Shown one piece after another: positions 38,345-44,900 of a stretch of DNA of 64,000 bases; positions within the stretch are counted from its first letter, which is position 1, and each line of letters begins with the position of its first letter. The notes beneath the pieces are model-generated. The model was given only the letters and a program-made list of their open reading frames with translations, was not told where the DNA came from and did no database searches. The stretch lies in NCBI GenBank assembly GCA_021018995.1, contig CM037590.1, positions 38,256,287-38,320,286 on the forward strand, given 5' to 3'. The stretch is from Chloranthus sessilifolius. Taxonomy: Eukaryota > Streptophyta > Magnoliopsida > Chloranthales > Chloranthaceae. The translations under genes were made by a program, and so were the position numbers.

Positions 38345-38404
38345 AACAATGTTGATGATATGGTTTATAATGCAGATGGTGAAGTTTATGAGTGCGGCCC
38401 CTAG
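8391..38404 (+). CDS. RNase H1-like protein with hybrid-binding domain, copy A (nine exons, 355 aa)
   Basis: Predicted enzyme that cuts RNA in RNA-DNA hybrids; the N terminus suggests an organelle. Join: 8391-8705, 10039-10197, 14289-14366, 15596-15688, 20790-20879, 20988-21131, 22173-22280, 38208-38259, 38376-38404. Residues 1-60 are rich in Arg/Ser with few acidics, like a mitochondrial or plastid transit peptide. About 78-130 is the viroplasmin/RNase H1 N-terminal (hybrid-binding) domain ([19 protein letters not shown]...[15 protein letters not shown]). The catalytic domain begins at exon 5: [12 protein letters not shown] (D222), NNVAEYR (E262), VQGDSK (D286), and [15 protein letters not shown] across the exon 7/8 junction (D336). 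All four acidic positions are present. An in-frame TGA at 8370 supports the start. Arabidopsis organellar RNase H1 proteins have this domain order. Intron 7 is ~15.9 kb and holds several transposons. Expression is not shown. Confidence 0.85.
9239..9700 (+). mobile_element. tRNA-derived SINE (Au-like), interrupted by a MITE
   Basis: Starts TCGGACCTTGGTGTCATGGCAAG, with a pol III A-box-like TGGTGTCATGG and a B-box-like GGTTCAATTAC, and ends ...CTTGTGCACTGGGTATGACATTTT, which resembles the 3' end of plant Au SINEs. Long direct repeats flank it: CATCAAATATGATG-ATAAGAGG (9217-9238) and CATCAAATATGATG-GTAGAGG (9701-9721), a target duplication of about 21 bp typical of LINE-mobilised elements. The same insertion is in copy B. 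Confidence 0.75.
9340..9626. mobile_element. hAT-like MITE nested in the SINE
   Basis: Inverted ends TAGGGCTGTCAATGGGT and ACCCATTGATAGCCCTA, with 8-bp flanks CTGCCTAC (9332-9339) and TTGCCTAC (9627-9634). Same family as the element at 7414-7739. It splits the SINE after ...GTAAGG. Confidence 0.8.
10039..10197 (+). CDS. RNase H1-like copy A, exon 2
   Basis: 53 codons after acceptor ttttgtag, ending PCPFK before gtgaga; phase 0 at both ends. It completes the hybrid-binding domain ([20 protein letters not shown]). Copy B reads PCPFQ at the junction. Confidence 0.9.
10198..14288 (+). other. Copy A intron 2 (4.1 kb)
   Basis: Unspecific AT-rich intron. It keeps the empty sites for three copy B insertions: copia near 11359-11363 (CAACG), solo LTR near 12974-12978 (CCTTG) and MITE at 13690-13698 (GCTATGTAT). 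No gene is recognised in it. Confidence 0.75.
14289..14366 (+). CDS. RNase H1-like copy A, exon 3
   Basis: 26 codons (QPDAPVSS...ELESSV) between ttcag and gtaagt, phase 0. Linker between the hybrid-binding and catalytic domains. Confidence 0.85.
14646..14860. mobile_element. Palindrome-rich MITE, ATGG(A/T)TCAAAA family, shared with copy B
   Basis: Ends ATGGTTCAAAATCTC and GAGATTTTTGATCCAT; inside are repeated variants of 'ggtacataccgg', 'cgatacataccg' and 'ggacgatacgta'. Flanks resemble a 9-bp duplication (clearer in copy B: CTCTGTAAC/GTCTGTAAT). It lies in intron 3 of both copies, so it predates the duplication. Confidence 0.65.
15596..15688 (+). CDS. RNase H1-like copy A, exon 4
   Basis: 31 codons ([15 protein letters not shown]...ISSTS) between tgcag and gtaagt, phase 0. 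Second part of the linker; Ser/His rich with no known motif. Confidence 0.85.
17360..17565. repeat. Palindrome array TTTCGATCGAAA / CGATCGATCG in LTR U3
   Basis: About eight or nine copies of a CGATCG-centred word, two of them extended to TTTCGATCGATCGAAA, with spacers of about 8 bp (gttttaa, actttcag, attttcaa). It lies about 115 bp upstream of the LTR TATA box. Confidence 0.85.
17678..17685 (+). promoter_or_regulatory. LTR TATA box
   Basis: TATATAAG in the context 'ctcctatataaggtcctt'. The same box and context occur in the related LTRs at 23247, 28472 and 52088. Confidence 0.7.
20790..20879 (+). CDS. RNase H1-like copy A, exon 5
   Basis: 30 codons after acceptor gtacag. It encodes [12 protein letters not shown], with the first catalytic Asp of RNase H (D222), then [13 protein letters not shown]. 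Donor gtaata. Confidence 0.92.
20988..21131 (+). CDS. RNase H1-like copy A, exon 6
   Basis: 48 codons between tttgaag and gttcat, phase 0. NNVAEYRA carries the catalytic Glu (E262) and VQGDSKLV the next Asp (D286). Confidence 0.92.
21132..22172 (+). other. Copy A intron 6 (1.0 kb)
   Basis: Unique intron sequence closely matching copy B 60619-61658. No repeat or gene is recognised. Confidence 0.7.
22173..22280 (+). CDS. RNase H1-like copy A, exon 7
   Basis: 36 codons from VQNLW to HVNR between acceptor tacag and donor gtacaa. The final Arg starts the RxxNxxAD motif that continues in exon 8, about 15.9 kb away. Confidence 0.9.
23013..23139. repeat. TCGCTCGAGCGA palindrome array, 5' LTR
   Basis: Five sites: 23013 (perfect), 23034, 23085, 23106 and 23128 (one to two changes each, or half-sites). 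Spacers are about 9, 39, 9 and 10 bp. The array is about 110 bp upstream of the TATA box. Confidence 0.88.
23247..23254 (+). promoter_or_regulatory. TATA box of the gypsy 5' LTR
   Basis: TATATAAG in 'cctactatataaggtcttt'; conserved in context with three related LTRs. Confidence 0.7.
23918..23935 (+). promoter_or_regulatory. Primer-binding site for initiator Met-tRNA
   Basis: TTGGTATTAGAGCTTTGG, three to four bases after the 5' LTR end. It matches the common plant PBS TGGTATCAGAGC except for C to T. Confidence 0.75.
24084..24938 (+). pseudogene. gypsy gag/protease remnant
   Basis: A short coiled stretch ([20 protein letters not shown]) starts near 24092, followed by an imperfect direct repeat 'aggaccttgaacgatatttgaaaatga' (about 24190 and 24235) where most of gag appears lost. 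The zinc knuckle at about 24435 reads [14 protein letters not shown], with Arg where CCHC knuckles have His. The protease motif near 24720 reads [11 protein letters not shown], with Arg replacing the usual Gly of D-S/T-G. The frame ends at 24938, before the RT frame. Gag is far shorter than normal. Confidence 0.8.
25029..26144 (+). pseudogene. gypsy reverse transcriptase frame (371 codons)
   Basis: Open frame with typical Ty3/gypsy RT blocks: [68 protein letters not shown] and KKCTFM...FLGFIVS. The catalytic YFDD is intact. A frameshift near 26125 (…WSKAATR) separates it from RNase H in the next frame. It is a dead piece of a polyprotein rather than a stand-alone gene. Confidence 0.9.
26120..28186 (+). 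pseudogene. gypsy RNase H, integrase and chromodomain, broken frames
   Basis: RNase H ([24 protein letters not shown]) runs to a TAG near 26429; further stops follow. VADALSRR lies at about 26525. The integrase HHCC region starts [15 protein letters not shown] and keeps one Cys (SGCETM), the second being lost. The integrase core at 26889-27440 has D (SMDFMFG) and D (ASDRDVKF), but the catalytic Glu is Lys (DGQMKSTNR). The integrase C terminus ([18 protein letters not shown]) is at 27607. After a frameshift comes a canonical chromodomain ([10 protein letters not shown]...[16 protein letters not shown], about 27893-28000). The frame ends at 28186, about 94 nt inside the 3' LTR, with a basic tail ([16 protein letters not shown]). 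Confidence 0.88.
28093..29151 (+). repeat. 3' LTR of the gypsy element
   Basis: Begins TAACAGGGATGCCGAC, aligned with TGATGGGGACGCCGAC of the 5' LTR, and ends GTCCCGCGTCA. Palindromes at 28211-28363 are arranged differently from the 5' LTR. TATATAAG at 28472-28479. The pol frame continues into its first ~94 nt. Confidence 0.88.
28211..28363. repeat. TCGCTCGAGCGA palindrome array, 3' LTR
   Basis: Sites at 28211, 28262, 28283, 28331 and 28352; three are perfect 12-bp palindromes. It lacks the second site of the 5' LTR array and has an extra ~36-bp spacer before the last two. Confidence 0.88.
30331..30484. repeat. TCGCTCGAGCGA words in the outer solo LTR
   Basis: Sites at 30352 and 30401 (TCGCTCGAGTGA), 30451 (perfect) and 30473 (half plus), and a partial one near 30333. 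The surrounding sequence shows no similarity to the gypsy LTR that carries the same word. Confidence 0.85.
32211..32961. mobile_element. hAT-like MITE (CATGGTTGTCAAGGTC...), copy A only
   Basis: Eight-bp flanks CAAGAGAT at 32203-32210 and 32962-32969; copy B has the single site in 'ttgacaagagatgacatg' (63049-63064). Inverted ends CATGGTTGTCAAGG and CAAAGTAGTTAAGG. It contains a (TA)n tract (32807-32860). A relative in opposite orientation is at 35226-35883. Confidence 0.85.
32807..32860. repeat. (TA)n microsatellite
   Basis: About 27 uninterrupted TA units inside the hAT-like MITE. Confidence 0.95.
33560..34400. other. Degenerate GGTAC/GATAC word-rich sequence, copy A
   Basis: Begins 'ggggtacgggtatgagtactggtacg', with repeated tggtacg, gatacga and gtaccttt words, and ends 'ccagtcccgatactggtacgattcgg'. 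The left part matches copy B 63655-64000. It looks like an old, AT-diluted member of the same word-rich class as the GATACGTATC MITEs, but the ends are not clear. Confidence 0.4.
34675..34704. repeat. GA microsatellite
   Basis: About 15 GA units in the sequence left of the copia fragment. Confidence 0.95.
35226..35883. mobile_element. hAT-like MITE inside the copia fragment
   Basis: Ends CAAGGTAGTTAAGGCGG and (reverse complement) CATGGTTGTCAAGGTC; flanks CTTTCAAG (35218-35225) and CTTCCAAG (35884-35891), an 8-bp duplication with one mismatch. It is the inverted relative of 32211-32961. It includes a GA tract (35585-35619). Confidence 0.85.
35585..35619. repeat. GA microsatellite in the MITE
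   Basis: About 17 GA units in the hAT-like MITE. Confidence 0.95.
36143..37135. repeat. ~461-bp tandem duplication carrying TTTCGGCCGAAA MITE sequence
   Basis: 'taatagtcagatatataagctttcc' begins at 36143 and again at 36604; both blocks then share a GA tract, the line 'gttcatcaggggcgaccgccc' and a palindrome-rich end. The MITE part begins AAGGATCAAAATTTCGGCCGAAAT (36479; 36949), is cut short in the first block, and ends ACCGAAATTTTGATCG (about 37135) in the second. The outer flanks TTGCTTGGAT at 36468-36477 and 37136-37145 are a 10-bp target duplication, so the tandem duplication followed MITE insertion. Confidence 0.75.
37146..38207 (+). other. Right end of copy A intron 7
   Basis: Unique AT-rich sequence up to the exon 8 acceptor (ttaaaag). 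No gene or repeat is recognised. Confidence 0.5.
38208..38259 (+). CDS. RNase H1-like copy A, exon 8
   Basis: 52 nt: [17 protein letters not shown] plus one base, between ttaaaag and gtgagt. With the Arg ending exon 7 it completes RxxNxxAD, the last conserved motif of the RNase H domain (Asp at residue 336). Too short to find without the family pattern. Confidence 0.88.
38279..38341. repeat. CT microsatellite in intron 8
   Basis: Nearly pure TC repeats between exons 8 and 9; it forms most of the 116-bp intron and would serve as its polypyrimidine tract. Confidence 0.95.
38376..38404 (+). CDS. RNase H1-like copy A, exon 9 with stop
   Basis: 29 nt after acceptor aatgcag; with the G from exon 8 it reads DGEVYECGP and TAG at 38402-38404. 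The phase-1 junction is correct. Confidence 0.82.
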
Positions 38405-39583
38405 GACTCGTAGGATACTAGTTGTAAAATGGATATTGAAAATGCCCGAGCCTGCTTCTGTTTAATTTCGTTCTCGGTTCTTTGGGCTGGTATGCTAAGA
38501 TAGAGTACCGAAATCGAGATGACTATTGGCAATAAGACTTAACTCATGCGTCATTGTTTTCGTAATGCGGATAGCAACAGATTTTTGTCATTAATGTTCC
38601 AAGACCTGTCTCCGTATGTCCCACTAGCTTCTGATGACTCGGATTGGTTTGCACTCATTGCATGGTACTTTCGGAGGGTTGGCTCATGTTAAGTTTTCTA
38701 CACAGAAGAAATTAGATCAGTAAAAGGATGTGATTTTGTGTCCTTTGGAATGTTTATTGTAATCATTGTTCTCCTTGTAGTGAAAATTATGATTATTGGA
38801 ATGTAGTTTAAAATGAGGTTGGGTTATTGGACTGCAAGTAATATATAGGGAAAAAAATGAAATCTGCACCTCTTCCCCACAGCCAAAATGTGATGGTGTT
38901 CGATTTTTGGATGGTGATCATGATTTATCTAATCTAATTAAATATTTTCACTCAATGTCATCACTAGTTACTCTAATCTAATTAGATTATGTCCAACCTG
39001 GTCATTAGCCTCACCTCTCTTAGTGTTTAGGAAACCTAGTATGTGTGGGATTCTTAGTTTAGAATTGTGGTTGCTTCATTGTAGGGGAGCTTCTTAGTTC
39101 TTACTGTGTCCTAGTCTATTTTCATATCTTTTAGGGTACCATTATTTACACCTCGTCAATCTGCAATCTCACGCTAACTACCCCATGTAGTGCATATCTA
39201 CAAGTTTATTTATGATGATGTGCATGCTCCACTAAATTTTTATCTTGGTCCATTTGGTAGGGAACCACTGACACCATGCAACAGTCTCGGTTGTTGTCCA
39301 CCGTCAGGAATTAGGATACATTAAGATGGTTCTACTTTCTTATATGTCCCAAGACTTCTCGGTGGGGATGTATCGAGGAATTGTAAAGTTGCTCAGTGGG
39401 TGCCCATCAACATCTATGTGACACTCTCGGATACCGCCCACTGAACGAGTTTAGGACACCGTGTGAAGATTGAGGTGCGTACCGTGAAAAAATGTGCAAT
39501 TTAAGGAGTGGGTTTTTTAATTACTACCGATATTACTCGGTGTATTTATTAATTAGTGCGATTGTTATTTCACTACTGTAAGC
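38405..39583. other. 3' flank of copy A gene to the duplication joint
   Basis: 3' UTR-like sequence then AT-rich spacer; no gene, element ends or RNA recognised. It ends at the joint with copy B (TTATTTTAG at 39584). Confidence 0.55.
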
Positions 39584-39912
39584 TTATTTTAGGGCCGCCA
39601 ATGGGTTGGGTTATATTTTAGGGTTCCATTAACTCGACCTAAATTGACCCAACTCACCCCTAGGAAAATAATGGGGCGGATTGGCTCAGGTTAAGCAGAT
39701 GTTTTCCCAATACAACCTGATGTGACCCAATTTTTGTGTCTGCCCGCCTAACCCAAATGTCAGGGCAGACGCTTCATGCGCAACCTAACTCAACAGGTCA
39801 AATTTATGTGCCCAACCTAATTCAAAAGTCAGGGGTACCCAACCCAATCAGTTGAAAGCCCTAGTTATGGAGCCTGGTGGCAATGGGCTAGGCTTGGCTG
39901 ACACTGTCTACG

Positions 39913-40835
39913 GATGTCAACCGGTGGCAGTTGGGTTAAAATTTTGGATGCCCAATAAAAAAATTACAAATGCCCGATACGACTCAAAAACCCTACCTGA
40001 CCTGATATCTGACTCGAGAACTTGACTCAACCCGGTAAAAAAAAGGGAAAATTCCCAAATCGGCCCTGTTAGATGCACCTTTTCTGTCAGATAACCTATA
40101 ACTTCACCTTTCACCAAACCGACCAGCCTAGCACAAAAAGCCTCAAATACTCCTTTTTATACTTTTACATAATTTAAAATTTTAAAAATTGCACTTTTTT
40201 ATATTTACACGATGTGAAGCAACATTTATGGCGTCTGATTTGAACGTCACAATATAAAGATTAATAGTGCCAAAGATTGGCACGAAAAAATGAGATATTG
40301 CCTCTTTAACAAAAAAAAAAAAAAAAAGACTGCCTACCTAGACAATCAGTTTTTTTTTTTTTTTTTTTTTACTAAAGATGTGATATCGCATTTTTTCATG
40401 CCAATCTTTGGCACCATCATCTTTATATTGTGGCCTTCAAATCAGACGGCATAGATGTTGCTTCACATCGCGTAAATATTTAAACTATGTAGAACAATAA
40501 AAATGTAAGAAGGGGTATTTGAGACTTTTCCTGCTAGCCGGAACTGGCTCGGCTTTAAGCTGGTCAGTTATTGGAAAGGTGAAAGTGTAAAACTACAGGG
40601 TCTCTAACGGAAAAGGTGAATCTGATAGGATCGATTTGGGAAATTTCCCTAAAAAAATGCTTTCATGTACTTTTCACATATAAAATATTGGGTAGGGTCA
40701 ACCGGACAAAACCTTTTGGTCAATCTGACCCGACCCAATCTTTGGGTCGGGTCGGACATCTCATGCTCTATCCGACCCCGTAATATATCGTGTTATGTCG
40801 AGTTGGTAATTGGTCCAACCTGACCTGTTGACAGC
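39913..40835. mobile_element. hAT-like MITE of copy B, split by a fold-back element
   Basis: Same insertion as 7414-7739 (ends TACGGATGTCAACC and GTTGACAGCCCTA), interrupted by the element at 40045-40649. Confidence 0.6.
40045..40649. mobile_element. 605-bp fold-back element (near-complete hairpin)
   Basis: Left end GGGAAAATTCCCAAATCGG; right end, reverse-complemented, GGGAAATTTCCCAAATCGA, and pairing continues inward for nearly 290 bp per arm (e.g. CCAAAGATTGGCA near 40270 against TGCCAATCTTTGG near 40400), leaving a short loop between A and T runs (about 40311-40370). Flanks TAAAAAAAA (40036-40044) and TAAAAAAAT (40650-40658) are a 9-bp duplication. Copy A keeps the empty site TAAAAAAAT at 7540-7548. 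No coding capacity; the size and TSD fit a Mutator-type long-TIR MITE. Confidence 0.9.
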
Positions 40836-40977
40836 CCTAGAAATGTGACAATAACCTATGCCTGAATCCAAATCCAAACCCAAGCCTAAGCCCGACTCTT
40901 TACGGTACGGATGCTCTGGGCTCATTACTTTGCTTTGCTTTTGACAACTGGGTGACCTGGGCAAGAAGCCAAGAACC

Positions 40978-41341
40978 AAGGATCAAAATATCGGTAAACC
41001 GATACGTATCGGGTATCGGCTGATACATTCAATGTATCGACGATACATTCAATACATTGGTTTGATACATTAAATTTTATTTATTTTTTTACGATTGTCT
41101 ACACAATCGATGACGATTCTCTACACAGTCGCCATCGATTGTGTAGACAATTGAAAAAATATATACATATTATTAGACGATACATTGAAATTATCGTCCG
41201 ATACGGGTGATATATTGCTCGTATCAACCGATAAGTATATTATTTTTAAGGGGGTACGATACAATGCCTTTGTATCGTACCGCCTAAGTCTAAAACCAAT
41301 ACTTATCGGACGATACGTATCGGACGATTTTTGGACCCATG
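40978..41341. mobile_element. Palindrome-rich MITE (GATACGTATC), copy B only
   Basis: 364 bp, ends AAGGATCAAAATATCGG and CGATTTTTGGACCCATG; flanks CCAAGAACC (40969-40977) and CGAAGAACC (41342-41350). Copy A has the single site CCAAGAACC at 8007-8015. The interior is made of GATACGTATC, cgatacatt and tgtatcg words, plus a perfect 12-bp-arm hairpin (41253-41264 with 41270-41281). Confidence 0.85.
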
Positions 41342-41393
41342 CGAAGAACCCTCGTTCACTTCCTTTCTTCACCCACTGGCAGCCCAAGGTGTG

Positions 41394-41394
<1 letters not shown>

Positions 41395-41432
<38 letters not shown>
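41395..41432. repeat. CT microsatellite upstream of gene B
   Basis: About 18 TC units; copy A has a shorter tract at 8057-8074. Confidence 0.95.
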
Positions 41433-41436
<4 letters not shown>

Positions 41437-41661
41437 GAATGCTAGTTTTTTTTTAAGGTTCATAAAACTGCTGTTTTACTCACACCAAAGATGCTAATCT
41501 CCTAAAAGCTTCTACTACATCCTTTTTTGTCTCCCTCTAGCTGTCCAACAAACCATTTGGGATTTCAGCTCATGTCCCATTTTCTATCAAAAAAAAAAAA
41601 AAAAACTAAAAAGCAGCACCCCCTCCAATTCCAAGTGCGATGAACTAGTCATTTTTGGATC

Positions 41662-41961
41662 ATGTGTTATGCAGTTGTAATGCGGAGTTCTTTATATGGA
41701 TTTTCTATTACATCATGGAAAAGAAGCATATCCATTGCCGGTGTTAGACTCGTTTCTTTTGATTCCCTCTTGACGAAGTTTCGTGTTCAGTGCTACTCCG
41801 CTCGTCAATTGTGCGCTTCCCCAAAATCTTCCAAATGCGGGGTAGTTCCTAAACCTCCGCCTTTGGAGGACGAGAGTAATGCCTTCTATGTTGTTCGCAA
41901 GGGGGACATTGTTGGAATTTACAGGAGTTTGAATGATTGCCAGGCGCAAGTCGCCTCTTCG
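41662..41961 (+). CDS. RNase H1-like copy B, exon 1
   Basis: 100 codons to TCG/gtaaat: targeting-like N terminus and first half of the hybrid-binding domain ([19 protein letters not shown]). Five codons around KFPKSSKS in copy A are missing. Confidence 0.85.
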
Positions 41962-44900
41962 GTAAATTAGTTTCTTACTCTAAACTAATGTCATGTTTTT
42001 TTTTCTAATTGAAGTTTTCTCATTTTAAATGCAGCTTTTTTTTTTAATCATATTTCATGCAACCAGTGATTTAAGTATTGTCCAATACAATGTGATTCCA
42101 ATGCGATACATGTTTTTTTCAATGCACATTGTTCTTACGTACCGGCTGATAGTTAATTTTGGCATATATAATTGGGACCTATAAGAAAAGGAGTCTTATG
42201 AAATGTTAGGTGATTTTGTAAATTATGCTTTAAAATGCCTTCTGACCATGTTTATCCCCTATTAAAATGATTTATTATAATTTTTTCCCTGATTTTTTTT
42301 TTTCATTCAGAAGAATGGGTTATTATGAATTTGATCAATTTATTTTACATTTTGTAAAAAATGAATGTACTAATTTTTCTTTTCATATAGTAAACTCTCT
42401 GACTCGAACGAACCTAGCTACCCAGTTTTGACATTGCTGTTACCCAATTCTAATTCATTGTAATCAAGTAACTTGTTTTTTATTCATCAAATATGATGAT
42501 AAGAGGTCGGGCCTTGGTGTGATGGCAAGTTCTATCCACCCAATGAGATAGGTCGCGGGTTCAATTACAGGAATCAACCTCTCTAAAGTGGGAGTAAGGC
42601 TGCCTACTAGGGCTGTCAATGGGTCCGGTCAAAATTTTGGCTTCCCAACAAGAAAATTGCAAATGCCAGATCCGATTTTTTAAAACATTTTTTTTCCATA
42701 TAAAATATTAGTCAGGTCGACCCGGCCTGACCTTCATGTCGGATGTCTCATGCCCAACACGACCCAACAGGTCAAATTTATGTGCCCGACCCAGTAAAAT
42801 ATCACGTCGAGACGGGTATCTGGTCGACCCTATCCGTTGACAGCCCTATTGCCTACCATCCACCTGTCCCAGACCCTGCTAAAAGTGGGAGTCTTGTGCA
42901 CTGGGTATGACCTTTTACAACCATCAAATATGATGGTAGAGGCTTCTCACTATCTTATTTTATACTTCTCTATTTTTTCATATTTCTAATATTGTTAACA
43001 CCTGCCTTCATTGTATGTGAACTCTACGTTAACTTTGTTTTGTCGTGACTATTTTATATTCGAAAACTTTTGATTTTACCCCTGTGGTACAATAATTGGT
43101 TTTGAAGTTATGACACTTTTACCAGTAATCTGAGTTCAAATACCTTTCAATCGATAAAGACCAATATTGCAGTGGATGGTTATAATATGCTTTGCATTGC
43201 TTTAATCTTCAAGATTTCTATGGATTAATTAGATCTTTAACCTTCCTTTTGTAGGTATCTGATCCTGCTGTTAGTGTGTACAAAGGATATTCTCTGCGAA
43301 AAGAGGCTGAGGAATATCTTGCTGCCAATGGGCTTAAGAATTCAATCTACTCCATCAGATCAGCAGATGTGAAACAGGATCTATTTGGTAATCTTGTGCC
43401 TTGCCCTTTTCAGGTGAGATTTTCAATCAAACCAAGTTTTTTGGATAACATTCTTTCAATGCAAGGTATTTTTATTCTGGTCTTCTGTTAAAATTCTCTG
43501 CAGTAGATCTCTCTTCTTATTTTAAGGTGTTCTTGTTTGAAAGAATTCTGCATATTGGATCCTTTTTTTGTGGAAGCAGATTCTATACAATGAACAAAAT
43601 AAATAGTTTTCTCAACCTTGTACCTGCCTTATATTTCCAATAGATTTGAAGAAGTTTTGTAAGTCACTCAAAGATCAAGTTCACTTCATAGCTAGATATG
43701 CTGATCAAGCCTTGGTCCTCTGTGGAGGGATGTGATATGAATGATGATACATCCATTTAGGGCTATTGGCCAAAATCTTCATGTAATTATTCAAACCATT
43801 GAAATTCTTAACCTTTCAATGTACACGCTTTCTAATTGAAAGGTGGAATCTACTGAAAAATTGTGAGATATTTAGAGAATTACTCCAGGAGTATGGTCTT
43901 GACCCTATATTAGTTATTTGGTGTAACAGAATCGTGCCTGAAAATAAGTTGGTTATTTGGTTAAATGTTCAGAGGATAACTACATCTGGAGATGCTATTT
44001 GACCAAGATGACGTCCATCAACAATTTACAAAGTGAGGAATTGAGAGAATTGACTTTGGAGTACGGTGGTTTCGAGTGGTGATCTTATAAGATTCATGTC
44101 ATGATACAAAAGGTATTATGATCTATTAATGGTGGACCACAATTGTCTCTGAAATTAGCATACTTGAAGGGCAACATATTGGTTGAATCCTGATGATCAC
44201 TATCAATATCCTATTAAATTTGGCTTTGCCATGACTCCTTAACACCACCATTACTCCCTTTGCTTCCTTCGCTCATGCATTTTTGGTCGAGTACAAGCTT
44301 TGAAGTGTTAAAAACATGGGGTGAATCTGGCAACATTGTCCCTGACCAACTCGTACCACCCATGTACTTCATGAATGAAAGTAGGAGTGCATGCTTGCAT
44401 GTAAACATCAGCATTTGCTCATATTTTCAACCTTAAAATCCAAATTGTGAGCATTTTTTCATCTAATTTTATCATAAGCCATATTTAAAGCTATGTCGTC
44501 CATTACATTGTGAATGGATGGCTCATTAGTCTCGTCTATCATGCTATGAATCGATCAGAAGATGCACTCGATGCTATCTACATGATCAAATTCTTCAAAG
44601 ATTTCGAAAACAACAAGACAAAACTGTAATTTAGGGTTAGGGTTTAGTAATAGGAAGGAGGAAGAAGAAGAGAAAAGTAGAGATACTACGGTTGAGTCAA
44701 TGTAACTCAAATCTCAATGCAAAATACTATTTATATAATATTAGCATGTTCACGTATTACATGGTTCTCGAGTTAAGTGAATTGTACAACTTAAAATTCA
44801 CTTAACTACACACACACCCAAAGTTACTCACTACCCACCCATACAATAGAAATAACATCTCCAACACTCCCTCTCAAGTTGGAGTATAGATGTCGATCAT

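Larger units (their letters stand above)
7077..39583 (+). repeat. Copy A of a ~32.5-kb tandem duplication
   Basis: Sequence from about 7077 matches that from about 39584 in order and orientation, with insertions on either side. Both starts share TTATTTTAG (7077-7085; 39584-39592). Similarity continues through all shared exons and introns to the right edge of the window, where copy B corresponds to about 33,900 of copy A. Three compared coding exons differ at 18 of 342 bases by hand count. Confidence 0.85.
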
